From Gaertneriomyces semiglobifer (taxonomy: Eukaryota > Chytridiomycota > Chytridiomycetes > Spizellomycetales > Spizellomycetaceae): a DNA stretch of 64,000 nt. The position numbers and the translations under genes are program-made. The stretch is taken from NCBI GenBank assembly GCA_025558075.1, contig JAHLKF010000011.1, positions 372,001 through 436,000 of the forward strand, in the 5' to 3' direction. The notes beneath the pieces are model-generated. The model was not told the origin of the DNA and ran no database searches. It saw only the letters and a program-made list of their open reading frames with translations. Below are positions 40,653-53,110 of the stretch, in pieces (position 1 is the stretch's first letter; every line of letters starts with the position of its first letter).

Positions 40653-43600
40653 TCAATGATACTGCACCAGCAGCTTCCCATCAAGCGACCCCGTCGCCAA
40701 GCGTGCACTTGTGGAATCAAACGCAACAGTGGCAACGGCATCCTTGTGTCCCCCAACACGATACATCACCGCCCCTTTACGCAGGTCGTACACGTACGCA
40801 TGGTTATCTTCCGACCCCGTTGCCAGGAACTTGCCACAGGGGGAGATGGCACAATGGACGGTCGCATGTTGGTTAACGTGTCCATGTAGATGTAAAACCG
40901 ACCTAGGCGTGCGGAGATCCCAGCATTTAATCGAATCCGTAACCTAAATTTTTTCCCACCATAAGTAAACAGAAAAACGAAACATTTGCGCAAGAAACAC
41001 GGAGTGAATCCACAGAGGAAAGGTGGGGACTTACCGCAGACGTGGCAAACATATTCTCAAACATGCCTCCACCATCAACGTAATCCGCAACCCCGATCGC
41101 ATGCACAACTCGTGTATGTGCAGCATCCACTCTCCTTACAACCTCGCATCGCGCAATATCCCATATCCGCACAGTCTTATCCGACATCCCCGTCACCATC
41201 AACCCTGATTTCCGAGTATTCACACACCCCAGCGCAGTGACACTATGTGCTTCAACATTAAACTCCTTCTCGAGTTTATACGAATGGTAATTCAACCCCG
41301 GCTTCACGGAGCCCTTTTCGGGTTTGGCAAGGTGATAGGAGTAGAGGTAGAAACTGCTCCCACAAGGAACTACCACGAATTTGTCTTGGTAGTAGAACCG
41401 AACGTTCCGGATTTCGTTTTGAAATTCCTTGATTTTGGGAACTGATGACTTTGCGAGTCCTGGTTTACATGTCTTTGGTGCAACGTTGCTGTTGCTGCCT
41501 TGGATACTTTTTAACTGGAGCAAGGGGTCAGCTTGAGTGACGCTCCAAAGTCGACAGCTACCATCAAGAGAGGAAGTGAGGAGGAGTTGTCCGAACGTTG
41601 CTGAAGCCTGAGCGCTCCATGTAACACTCGTCAACGGCCCGTTGTGACCTATTAAATCTTTGGTGTATATCTTCTCCTTGCTAAATCGATGATATCTGGC
41701 AGTCGCATCTGCAGAAGCACTGGCGCACAAACCAGTGGGGCTGAAGCTTACAGCTGTGACTGGTCGAGTATGGTGAACACTTGACGGTAGCGTCATTCGC
41801 TTATCAAGGGGTACATCAGGATACAAGGCGGTCGGTACGTGACCGCTGAGCTTTCGAGGTGAAGGGGAAGCTTTTTTACCGGGCTGAGTAAACAGCTTTC
41901 GCACCTGAGGCGCCTGTGTGTACCCGGAGGACTTGACCTTGTTATGGAATGTAACGGGTTGATCGTGAACCCCGCCTTTCTTAGACCGTGGGGTGACCTG
42001 CTTTTTCGAGGTCAACGAGTTGTTGACTGCCGATTTCTTAGGCTTCAACGGTGAGCCCGTAGCAAATTCAGCAGTATCCGAAATCTCAAATGATAATTCT
42101 GCATCGTCACCAACGCTAACGGACGCTCTGCCGATCCGCGCATTAATAGCTTCTTGCACGTATCCAGGTACTGGGAGGTCAACATCCGCGGCCGCCGCAA
42201 TGTCTTCCAACGAGCGTATTTCAAGCTTTGCCAAGCTAGTAAGAACGTCCTTATATACGTTGTCAGACCACGCCCCTTTTACGTGCTCGGTAACAGCAGC
42301 TTTCACAAGTGTCGGCAAATCAGTATCTTCACCCATAGAACTGCTAACGGAAATCTGCCGGCTACGTGGGCGTGGCGCTATGACTTCTTGTACTCGAAGA
42401 AGGCTCACAACACCGCTGAACGTGTTCCCACAAGCGACACGGCAAGTGTTAAGGGCACTACCGCATGATGCAAAGGCATAGACCCCAGCAATGCCAAGCG
42501 GTTGCTTAGTCCGCAAGTCCTCGGCGGGCGGCAACCCAAACGGAAAACGTTGGTAAGGGATCTCAGCCAGCAATTCATATGAACCCGGATCGAAAATCAA
42601 CAAACGAGAACTGCATCCAATCATCAACCTTAAGCGCTCGTCTGGGGTCTCATGATCAACAATATTCCGGTGCGTTCGGAATGAGCAGTATGCTAACCCA
42701 AGAATCGCCGCTGTGAAATCAGCGGTTGATTCGTTGTCGTCTGGCGTGGGCATTCGCTTATGTTGGGGCTTCGCTCGCCAGTCTGGCAAACTGCTGACCA
42801 CTGATATCGGTTCGTCCTTCTTCTCTTCTTCGCCATCCAGGCCCACAAGGCTTACTGTATCAAGAGTCGTGAGAGAGCGAGGCTCAACTGGGTTGCCTCG
42901 ACGGGGAGTTGTTTCGTAGAAGCGAACCTTTCCATCTTCCGATCCGATGCACAGACGATTCAAGTGTGGATCAATGGCAATACAAGTTAATGCACACGGA
43001 GAAATTATGGTGGATTGGTACAGACACGTTTCGTTGGCTACGTCCCACACTATTAACAGGAAAAGTGGTCAACTCGAGCTTCCAATACTTCACAACCACA
43101 AAATGAAATATATACCTTTAAATGTGCGATCTTGCGAAATAGACGCCAGCCATACTTGTGAATCATCCGTGTTAGGAAAGAATGTGATCCCGGTAACAGT
43201 CGAGAGATGGCCTTCCAAGCGCACCGTTCTGTTCGATGTGATTTCTAGTACGTACACACTCTCATCTAGGCAAACGGCGACCCATGTCGCGGCGTCATTT
43301 ATACTAATATAGTTGATGGTTCCAATATCCGTTGCCAGCAGTCGACGTTTCGGCCGCGATAATGTTTGCTGACTCTCGCCGTGTCGTGGCAGCTCCCAGA
43401 GGTACAACGCATCACTCGACCCAGTTACTAGCAGAGTGCGCAGACGTTTCGGGCCGAAACAGATAGCAGTAATCGATGCCTTATGACTTGTTGGGAAATA
43501 CATAATAGCCTCCCCAGCAGCATCCTGCAGAGAAACTACCGCGACATGTTGGGAAGCGCCAGCGCTTCGTGGAACCCCAACAGGATACGCAAGCCATCCC

Positions 43601-43737
43601 TGCGTGAGAGCGACCGCCGAAGGGGGGATAGGCGGAGATGCCCGGAATTGGGCATCTACAGCAAAGCGGAATGGTTTGCTCAAGTCACTGTCATGGCGCT
43701 TCGACCTAGCGTTCTCGGGAGGAGGTCGGCTCAGCAT
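40653..43737 (-). CDS. WD40-repeat protein, WDR27-like
   Basis: Multi-exon WD40 protein of about 960 aa. Supported introns are 43050-43115 (joining SQDRTFK to VWDVANE) and 40944-41034 (joining FATSA to DSIKCWDLR); the last exon ends YDLR, then LATGSLDGK and a stop at 40653-40655. WD units include GHLSTVTGITFF, GHNGPLTSVTW, KTVRIWDI and GHVNQHATVHCAIS. The two seven-blade arrays, separated by a long unstructured Lys/Ser-rich linker (about 41850-42150), and the C-terminal sequence resemble WDR27, found mainly in ciliated organisms. The 5' end is uncertain: the frame is open upstream to 43878 without an ATG, so 43737 is the first ATG unless an upstream exon exists. Confidence 0.75.
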
Positions 43738-43896
43738 TTCTCTCGCTGTTCGGATCTTGTCCAACACGCGTTTGTTGGATAAATCAACTGCACAGTCTAG
43801 ATCTACAAGTAACGGATGAACGTGCTTACGCACCCCACTACGCCAGAGGTATTTACAGATAGAGTGGCATGTAACCACTCTGGAGAAAGTAATAGT

Positions 43897-45233
43897 CTAA
43901 AGCTCAGCTATGTCCTCATTTATGCCATCGACGACTTGAGCACCGAACCATCGGGGCGGCGAGATACGGCGCTCGGACTTAATATACGACTCCACGGTGT
44001 GGCATGCCATGCTAACAACGTTTGGCTTTATCTTATCAGAATCGCACTTCGCCTTAGTGGAAGAAGAGCGTGGCCTGGCACCTTTCATGTATACAATGAT
44101 TTCCGCCACGCATTTTGCCAACCCCGTCCGCACGCTGTTGGTTCACGAAGAAGGGGAGTCCTATCTCTCCAGAGAACCAGGTGGTTCCTGCGCCTAGAGT
44201 ATGCATGGCGGAAAGCATCATTGGATGCACAAAGTTATTCAACAACGTGCTCTCCAGCGTGTCCCCGTCCGTACGTGGATCATATGCATCCACAAACGCT
44301 CGGGCATACGGGGGGAAGGTTTCGTGAACTACGGCAAGCACTGCACGATGGACATCGTTGGATGGGGTCGCCGTGACCCGTTTGTTCCCTTTGGTTCGAT
44401 ACTCACCAACGGTTTGAACACTTCCTCCAGGTAATTGAGGACGCCCTTGTCCGAGAGAAGCCCGTCACAGTATGCACCAAACTCCTTCAAGACGCCAGGG
44501 TCCAGCTTTCTCCATGTGTGAACTGATTGCAGGCGCATGGCTATAAGCCGGATGTGATGTGTTGGGGCCATCTTTATCGGTCACATAGCGGACAACTTCT
44601 TGACATGCCGACTTTGACTAGTTCTGGCAAAACCAAACGACGGCAGACTCCTTTCTGGAGGAGGCCATCCAGGGTCATATCCGGTGATGGTTTACCACGC
44701 TTGGTGCCGGTCGTGGAACTGTCCGCTATGCTGGCAACCTTTGACCTGCTCCTCACGCCCTCCGTCAGCACCTCGTCGTAGGTGCTTGCCCTCTCTTGAG
44801 GGCGTTCATCCTGGTTGCAACCTGAGCTTGTTTTTTGAGCCAATGCTCCTCCCATTCTGCTCCGCTCCAGTCGTATTTCGCCAGTTGCCGCAATTGTTTC
44901 TTGATGCGGTTGCGTTCAAGTCCTCGAAGTTCTCTCGATTCTCGATGCGGTGTTTTGAGCGCATCGGCAACAGTTGCGATGTTACCGATGGCTTGATCTT
45001 TGTAACTAATGCCCCAGTTCATATAATGGGCGTATTTGACAACCGTGAACGTGCCGGCTGCCATCTGGTTGGTTAATCATACAGGTAAGTGCATGTTCGG
45101 GCACGTCCAACCCTATGCTGTCGTCCGACTCAGACGAAAGGTCATCCGCTAGTTTCGCCAGTTTGGCAGCGCCGCCCACTGGTGTGGGTAGGTCGTCCAC
45201 GGAGTGGTCATGGGCATCGGTGAGTCCAAGCAT
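43897..45233 (-). pseudogene. Decayed gene of unknown family
   Basis: Consecutive minus-strand frames (45233-45006, 45064-44765, 44855-44574, 44571-44329, 44341-44054, 44133-43897) read as one protein cut by shifts. For example, the sense passes from NALKR to ASTYDEVL by a small indel near 44790. Helical, charged sequence such as RGLERNRIKKQLRQLAKYDW, and KEFGAYCDGLLSDKGVLNYLEEVF, looks protein-like. No domain is recognised. A gene with many short introns cannot be excluded, but several junctions lack splice sites, so decay is more likely. Confidence 0.45.
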
Positions 45234-46200
45234 CTTTGCTATGGTTGATATTACTCTGTCAATGAAATATCGATCGGAGAAAGAGTATGGTTATGTGGGT
45301 TTTTGACCGCGACGTTCAGAGAGACCCACACTGTCGATGCGGACTGCTCATAGATTTCCTCAGGAAAGAATGGCTGAAAACTGGGACTTTGGGTGGGTAC
45401 ATGAGTAAAATCTATGTGCAGTCCGTTTCGAGAGTGTGGGTGCGACAGTATCTACTCTGCAACGCGCAACACTTCGACTCGGCATTGAGATCTGTATTCA
45501 TCTTAACACGGAGACGTGAGCTGCTACTGGCGAGGCAATGCTCATTAGGATTACCCCTTTCGGCCATCCCGAAACTGGTAATTCCACACTCTTCACTGAG
45601 AACGGTGCAGCGTAGCAGGTGGTGGTTGAGGTGGCATCTCTATGTCGTTAGAACAGGCACTTGTGTGCCCTAGCGATCCAAGCGATGTCTCCTCTTCACG
45701 GCTTGTCTCGTGTGGTAGTAGCTCATTTTTTTGTGGTGGCATTTGTAGGCAAGGATGCCTGGCTCGAACCCGGTGATCCCACAAGATAGCGGGCGTAGCC
45801 GCCAGATGTGTGCGGCGTTCTCCCTATACGGGAGGATGAAAAGTGATGAGCCTAGGGGACGAACAGGCATGAACGGCTCGTCCTAGGACGTCTCCACACC
45901 TTTGCCACAACTCCTCCCAGTCATATTTTCATAAGCATAAGCATAGAGACATTGATTAACTGTTCTACAATACTCTATTCATGTCTTATCCATCGGGGTC
46001 GCATTTCCAGAATGACGGGTTATCGCCTCTATGCAGTTCGTCTTCTTCATGGATGCCAGTTCCCTACAAGTACACTACTGTCCATCAGTGAGACTTGCAT
46101 CTGAAGCGGTGCATATTCTATTTTGATGGATTGCAAACACTATTTGTTTCTAAAACAACTAAAGTGGAGGTATCTATCATTCCGGTGCAGAGTCAGAGGG
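45234..46200. other. Intergenic, nothing recognised
   Basis: A 128-codon plus-strand frame at 45287-45673 has no supporting features. On the minus strand around 45750-45790 there is GGGTTCGAGCC, a partial match to the RNA polymerase III B box, but no complete tRNA fold. Confidence 0.4.
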
Positions 46201-47617
46201 CTATCCTGAGTAAAGATATAGTACCATGGATCCTATCCCAACGGCGGTACCCATGAGGAAGCCTTTCACGAAAAGCATGTCTTTTCTATGGATTGTTGAC
46301 GCACTCTCGACCTTCGAGGAAGTACCCACGGTCTGTGGTTCCGGTTCCGCATACGGCAAAAGCGGCGTAGAGAAATGGGACGATGTTGGCTTAGCTACGG
46401 CGGACTCGATGGCGGCTAGCCGCTGTGTTATCGGCGCGAGTTGTGCGCCAATGGCTCCTTCTACATCCCTGACATCGGTCGCCGAGGTGTTGGTGATGAG
46501 GGCTGATAATTCTTCCTTGAGAATCCTTCTCTTGCGTGGTTCAACAAAGAGTTGAATGACCACAAACAATGCAAAGTGCAGCGAGATCAGTCCCCTACAG
46601 AACGGGAAAAGAAGACTTCAATACTCCAGTTACACAGGGTATTATCACGACATAGCCATACCACGTCCACCAAGTACTTGCTCGTCGTATCTTGTCGGAG
46701 TATAATTGCTCTTCTATGTATCGTTCACGGATTTCGCTGCCAAACATGAATTGTTTTAGCACCAGCACAGAAGCAGAGAGAACATAGTTGGCCTACTTGA
46801 GATATTCTCGGTGGCATCGATCGAATGCTTCCGTCGCAGCTTGATGCTCGTTTCGTGCTTGATTTTCACTTTGCTCCAGATTCAGATCTTTGCGGTAGAG
46901 TTCGGTGAACCGCGTGATATCACTGTCCAGCCAGCTATCCTTCCGTTGAAGGAGTGAATTCAACTCGCGCTGACATTTTCGTCGCTCTTCAATCGTTTGT
47001 TCGTACAACCGTTTGCTGGCATCGGATCGCTCTCGGGCGGCGTTGAGGTCTGCATCCTTTTGGAGTACACGATTTTTACATTCCTGCACATGGCTATATC
47101 CCGTTAACGTATTTATGAGTTCCGCAAGGGTAGGCAATACGGCAGTCGTAATATGATCGTAGTATCCATTCGCGGACGCTTGCAATGACGCTTTAGACCT
47201 ATCCATCATTACAACAACCGGCCGTAGTCTTTCCCTAATCCGCGCGACGTGATCAGGGTCGACTGACTCCAACGTTTCCATTGTACCTGCGGGTATCGTA
47301 GGTTTCGCGACATGAGACGTATTTGGTGGTGTGTCATTCTTTTCAGATGATGTCTGATTCACCGAACCGCTTGGATCTGTCTGTTGGGATGAGCTCCGGA
47401 ACAGACGACAGCATACGACCGCAGGGGGTCGCCAACTTGGTGATTGCGGTAATGCCAAATGGGATGCCGGCTGCCAGCGATGATGTCGCACTCCGCCATG
47501 ATATGGACGACTTTCGCGGAATCGTGACAGAGTAGATGATATTGAGGTTCTCGTTGATGCTTTCCAATCCGCTTGCCAACTTAATAGCACTGATCCAGGA
47601 ATGCAGACCCGTCGCAT
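46201..47617 (-). CDS. SHE9: She9/Mdm33-like mitochondrial inner-membrane protein
   Basis: Three exons: 47617-46797, 46735-46662, 46594-46201; introns 46736-46796 and 46595-46661 are GT-AG. The N terminus is Arg/Ser/Trp-rich, a plausible mitochondrial presequence. The core coiled coil contains the family signature RELNSLLQRKDSWLDSDITRFTELYR, quoted here only by its ends REL and LYR. After the first intron, SDKIRRASTWWTWG leads into a first membrane segment (LISLHFALFVVIQLF) followed by VEPRKRR, as in fungal Mdm33. A second hydrophobic segment lies at the very C terminus (FLMGTAVGIGSMVLYLY). The family is needed for normal mitochondrial shape and inner-membrane fission. The start is the first ATG; the frame is open a few codons further upstream without one. 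Confidence 0.9.
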
Positions 47618-47817
47618 TTTCAATCCGCCACTCTGCAGGTTCTATTAGGTCCAAGTATCAAAACCGGGCGACAATACTGTCGTTGGAGGCTGCTTCGTTT
47701 CTATTGTCATAGATGCCACCATGAATTCTTTTTGCTCTCGCGTTCTTGTAAAGTTTGGAATTAACACTTTGGGGAAAGACATTGTGGTTTGAGGAACCAG
47801 CAGTGGACAACGCAGCC

Positions 47818-49775
47818 ATGGCTAGGGACGAAGAGGAGATTCCTCCATGGACAGAATGCTACTCGGAAGTGGACCTCGAGGCTGCTATCAGAGTTTTCAA
47901 GATGTATGCGCAGAATCCTACGTATATGAGGCATGCTGAAACGTACGCATAATCGACCTGCTTCTCTGTAGTCCGGATGGTGCTAAACGCTTTCAATAAT
48001 GTAGTGAAGAGCGAATCCAAGCACTCTTCCAGTACGTCAGTAAAGCCATGTTTCCAACAGGCGATGATATGAAGGCACGCCGGAAACAGAAGAAACAGAA
48101 GAGAAAGGACAAGGACAAGGAAGCCCTTGCTGTTGTGGGCATCCGACAAATGCGGAAGGTAACCTAACGTAGCGTTGAACCTGCGAGGGCAAGACAAGAA
48201 TTGTTAACTTCTTACTCATAGGTCAAAATGGTCGGTTATACTGGCGGAAGCGTTGACTTGCCCATGCCTCCCCGTATTGCAACGAAAGAGGCCAATGAGG
48301 AATTCACAAAACAGGAAGAGGAGCGGTTGAAACCCTCTACAAGCGGGGACATTGAAGATGCAGCGACTGTGAATGATGAGAAACAAAGTGCTGACGACCA
48401 TCAAACACAACGACCGAAATTGAAATATGCCCGATCTTGCCATGTCTGCGGAACAACATTCCGCGAGCTTCACCACTTCTACGATCAACTGTGTCCGTCT
48501 TGTGCGGAGCACAACTTTACGAAGCGCTTTTCTGAGGCTGATATGAGAGGGCGAGTGTGCATCGTGACTGGCGCTCGCGTGAAGATTGGATATGCCATCG
48601 CTCTGAAACTATTGAGAATGGGCGCCACCGTCATCGTCACCACACGGTTTCCACACGATTGTGCCAACCGATATGCGAAGGAGCCAGACTTCAGCTCGTT
48701 CGAAGGTCGCTTGTCCGTATATGGCTTGGATTTCCGTGATATTCCCATGCTTCACCACTTTTGCAATCACGTGAAAGAACGGTACAACCGACTGGATGCT
48801 ATCATCAACAATGCAGCGCAAACAGTGCGTAAACCGCCCGCATACTACCAACACTTAATTGTCGCCGAAGCTGAAGAGCTTGATCCTGCTATTCTGAAAT
48901 TGATAGACGTGGTTGATGTTTACCGCACTCGCAGTGGTGGTTATCTCTTCGGACATGGTGGTAGGCGAGCGCTCGAACCGGCTCAGACCGCTACGTTGAC
49001 CGAGGTCAAAGACGGGGACACTGATGCGACGAATGTACCCGGACTTGCTCTGGGTGTTGCAGCGTCCCAAGCGACCGCAACTCTAGGAGAGGTTAACGCT
49101 TCAGCGGCGATGTCACAGCTTGTTCTCGTTGAGGGTGACAAGAGTAGTGCCAGTGCTCGGGAGTTTCCCCCCGGACTGTACGACCGTGATGATCAGCAGG
49201 TGGACTTGCGAAGCGAGAATTCGTGGACTCAAGAGCTTGGGCAAATTGGGACCGTCGAGATGATGGAGTGCCATGTTATCAACGCTTTTGCGCCTTGGGT
49301 TTTGATTTCAGAATTGAAGCCACTCATGGAGAGAACTGGCCCTGTCAATGGCGAAGAAGGCACATGCGACAAATTTGTCGTAAACGTCTCTGCCATGGAG
49401 GGACAGTTCTACAGACACAAAACGATGTGAGTGGGTCTCGGACCTAATTCTCTGCCTGTGCAAACTCTTATTTGAAATGTTCGCTTCGATAGCTTCCATC
49501 CGCATTCCAACATGGCTAAGGCTAGTTTGAACATGTTAACTAGAACTGCCGCTGCCGGTTTGGCCGCTGTCAATATTTTCATGACAGCTGTAGATACTGG
49601 CTGGATTACGGATGAAAACCCAGTCGACCAATGGCACAAACGAGAAAATGCGCCGCCTCCATTGGATGAGTGGGATGCGGCCATGCGAGTTTTGGACCCC
49701 GTATTGATTGGTGTCCGGGGCGAAGAGAAGCTCTGGGGCGTATTTTTGAAAAATTACCGCCCAACCCGTTGGTAG
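47818..49775 (+). CDS. Short-chain dehydrogenase with N-terminal zinc ribbon
   Basis: Multi-exon oxidoreductase-like protein. The first exon starts at MARDEEE (47818). An exon around 48010-48160 with a Lys-rich stretch joins at 48161/48223 (GTAACC...CATAG). The main exon runs to 49428, and an intron (GTGAGT...GATAG, ending about 49490) leads to the last exon, stop at 49773-49775. CHVC...CPSC forms a zinc ribbon. The Rossmann fold follows with TGARVKIGYAIALKL and NNAAQT. A 100-residue insertion (about 48930-49200) separates the NNAA strand from the catalytic region. The usual YxxxK is SNMAK in HPHSNMAKASLNML: Lys is kept, Tyr is Ser. A subfamily with HPH-NMAKAALNM is known in my memory of SDRs, so the change is probably ancestral. 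The substrate is unknown. Confidence 0.78.
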
Positions 49776-50721
49776 AGAGTGTGTTATTAGACAGGCCGGC
49801 AGCACTATTTTTATAGATTAAGTAGAGTTTTCCTTGTGCCATTTCTATGCCTGTACGGTCCGTATCAGACGCATAAATCTGGACTTCAATAGTTCTTGCA
49901 TTGATTTAAGTTTTCATTGAATATAAACATGGTTGATGGTCAGTTACCAGGTGCACAGGAAAGCTTGACAGTTATATATATAAGCCCACCGACATCTATT
50001 TGACGTGTTTCGTGCCTCTTGCCTGTCAAAACGATCTGAAAGACGCCGTACTGGATCTTACTGAACACCTTCCAAAGCAACTATACATACCACCGGATAA
50101 CGCCAAGGCTGCGTTGAGAATATTGGCTAGTATCGTCAAATCATTTGATGAAAACCGAAGCGATTACGGTCGGGTGCGCCTTTCACATCTTGGGAAGAGT
50201 ACACTTATGTTGAAAAATCCACATAAGTGTACTCTTCCCCTCACGTGTGATAACCATATTCTTAGATGGCCGTGAAGTGGGAGAGGGTAGCGACGACATA
50301 GCCGATCGTCTCGTCACTTGTTGTCGAAGGGAAGGTATCGAAATCTCTGATGGGTGCAACGGCATTCGTACTATCACTGACGCCATTTGAGAGAACAAGA
50401 AATTTAGAATTTTACATAGCACGAATCCCAGTTGATCATTCGTCGCTCGACCGCTTTCTTTTCAGCATGCTGATCAGTCACATATTTCACTCCTTTGACG
50501 AGTGTAATGTTATATCTAATGCAATAACGGACAACGTACTTGCCAAAACATGGGAGACATGGATCAAAACATCACTGAGAGAGCCTTGTGGTTCAGCCAG
50601 TCTCTGTTAACTGTTGGTGTCGGGTGTTGCATAACTAGTACTGCAAAGCTTGAATCTTCAATGTGCGCTCTTTGACAACCTGCGATTGACGCGTCTCTGA
50701 CAACTTTGTTCGCGATCACAG
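49776..50721. other. Intergenic with possible gene remnant and perfect hairpin
   Basis: A plus-strand frame from about 49981 (DLKDAVLDLTEHLPKQLY) looks protein-like up to the hairpin at 50192. Beyond the hairpin the sense seems to move to another frame (FLDGREVGEGSDDIADRL) that stops near 50390. It may be a decayed gene into which a hairpin sequence was inserted. No family was recognised. Confidence 0.35.
50192..50239. repeat. Perfect 19-bp hairpin with 10-nt loop
   Basis: Arms 50192-50210 and 50221-50239 (GGGAAGAGTACACTTATGT and its complement) are perfect reverse complements around TGAAAAATCC. It is much stronger than a chance fold and not followed by a T-run, so an ordinary terminator is unlikely. 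It could be a tiny palindromic insertion. Confidence 0.85.
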
Positions 50722-52826
50722 ATGCTCTCAAATAAACCCCTCACGGCAGCAATTTTCAGTCTCCTGGAAGAGACCACCGGAGTACGTCCATATAAACCAG
50801 GTGAAGAAGCATCTCCACATGATGAAGTGTCGTCATCACCTCCGCAACAAACCCCTTCGAAGCCATCTTCTCGGAAAGACACTAGACGTAAACCATCAGA
50901 ATCACGAAGCGTTGTGGCCGTCACATCAGGAGGCACACTGAGAAAAGTATCTCTGCCACCACTTCCCAAGGTAGAGCATTCCGTCGAAGCACATTGTGTA
51001 GAAGGCGACGAGGAGGATGAACGGGATACCTTGGGGGACTACGAGGTTGATCCGTGGGAACGCGGTAGGTTATTATTTGCGCAATAGCGCTTCCCATGTG
51101 TGTCTTCAGACGATATTGATTAACCGTTCCTTGACGCTGCAGAGGACGTTTCCTGGAGCAATGAAGCACTGCCACTCAAGGCACTGTACCACGCTGCGAG
51201 GAAGACACCAGTCGCCCGGACCACCAGTCCTGTGGGCCGTCAACCTGTCCGACGGCCTGCTAAAAGTAAACCTTCAGCAGAGGCCTCGAGTTTTTTGACC
51301 GAAGACTTCATTTTGAACTATTTCCGTACTCTTACGCTGCATGACTGCAAAGTAGATCACATTGATGAAGAGTTCGTTAAATGCACTCAGTTGGAAGAAT
51401 TGAGCTTGACGGGGAACTGGCTAGAAGAGGTGGAAAATTTACCTGCCAAGTTAAAAGTCCTATACCTCAATGCGAACCAGTACGTTTTTATAGTGTGGTT
51501 TCAAACGTTAACAGCTGCTGACGTTTATTTCAACTGTAGGCTATACCGGTGTCCGAATGTATCGCGACTAGCCAGTTTAGTTCACCTCGGGCTTGGGTAC
51601 AACAATATTGAAAGTCTGTGGGACGTATCACCTGTCGATGCAGTTGGACAATCAGTTCCGTTGACACAAACGAAGACCGCTGTTTCATGGCTACCCGACA
51701 GCTTGCTCTCACTGGACTTGAGCTGGAACGCGCTTTCTAGTTTAGACGATACTCTGGATGTTTTGGAACAGTTACCAAGACTGAAACTATTGACGCTTGT
51801 TGGCAATCCAATCAGCCTGTTGCTTAATTATCGGCGCCATGTGGTTGTTCGATTGCCCAAACTACTGTCTTTTGATGACGTTGAGGTTCTTGCGGAAGAG
51901 AGGGTTGAAGAAGCCGAACTTGGCGAATATCCATATTCTGGTAACCCTCCTGATGGCTATTACAATAATGAGAACCACTACTCACCTCATTGATAGTGTC
52001 CTTGGCTCTCACTGTGGAGACACTGTCGAACTTTGCCACTCCCATCCCGCCACCAGTCGAAAATTCTTCACAACCACAAGATACCTATCATTTTCATGTA
52101 CTCCTGGCTCTACCGAAGCTAGACGATTATCAGGTTGAAACGCCATCCCTACTCATTCCGCAAAAAGAGCCAGAGTCACCCAAACGCGGGAAGAAAGTGG
52201 TAGAAGTTGCAAGCGAGCAACCCAAGTGTATGGAATTCAATTTCAGTCGATCTACGGAATTCCCAGTTGGAATAAAGCTAAGAGATGCTGTATGGGGTGA
52301 GTTTTGATTTGCTTTGTTCGGCGTCCAGCGAGAAACGATCAACCAAACTCTCAGTGTGTAATTAGATGGGGTAACCGTAACCCTTGTCCGCACACGTCAG
52401 ACCTATACGCAAGCAGTACAAGATACCTCCACTATGCCTCCTTCTTCAGCAACATCCCGCCGTACCTCGCTTTCAACGGCGCCATCAAAAGCTCCGGCAA
52501 AAGCACTACCGAAGAAGAGTGGCAAGTCCAAGCGGTCGAAGCAGGATGAGGAGAATATGTGGGTAGCAAGTGTTGTTGAAACCATTGATGTTGGAAGCGC
52601 CGATATTCCGCTTAGAGAATTTTTTGAAGGAAAGGTGAGCCCCTTGTACTTTTACAATCTACTGTTAATGCGTCGTCACTGACTTGTGTACACATAGACT
52701 GTGGTGTCTGATGAGTACGAACTGCATCCGACAGACCAAGAAATAAACGAGGACGGCGAATTGCATGCCATGGCGGGTCTAGTGAAATTAAACATTACCC
52801 TTAATCCACAAACCGAGGCAGGCTGA
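50722..52826 (+). CDS. Leucine-rich-repeat protein, LRRC43-like (cilia-associated)
   Basis: Six exons from ATG 50722, with GT-AG introns near 51064-51142, 51479-51539, 51942-51991, 52298-52365 and 52636-52697; the stop is at 52824-52826. The N terminus is Ser/Pro-rich. LRRs follow (LEELSLTGNWLEEV, LKVLYLNANQ, LVHLGLGYNNIESL, LLSLDLSWNALSSL) and the cap LTLVGNPISLLLNYRRHVVVRLP, a layout close to LRRC43, a protein of ciliated organisms. The C-terminal part has beta-rich modules (VSLALTVETL, NITLNPQTE) around a Lys/Ser-rich stretch. Presence of such a gene points to a flagellated host. The symbol is withheld because only the pattern, not a search, supports orthology. Confidence 0.78.
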
Positions 52827-53110
52827 GGTTAAAGTAAATAAACATTAGGCGGTTAATACTAGGAAGTCATCATATTGCTGAGGCACTTGCATTTTAATAA
52901 GTGTTGCACTCTTAGTGGGGGCACGCGATTGTTTGAAAGGAACCTACACTTTCCCACACACATAGTGAATAGGCATTAGCTGCGAGAGGATCCTGATAAC
53001 CGACGGGGTGGTAGGTAGTGATGGGAAAAAAAAACGCCTTTGACGTCGAATGAGGAATTCAATTCACACAGTCATCCTACGCTATCTATCTTTCTACACT
53101 ATACGCATAT

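Noticed and set aside
45745..45800. tRNA or tRNA-derived SINE on the minus strand (GGGTTCGAGCC)
   Set aside because: Only a partial B box; the T stem does not pair and no clover-leaf can be drawn, so no tRNA is called.
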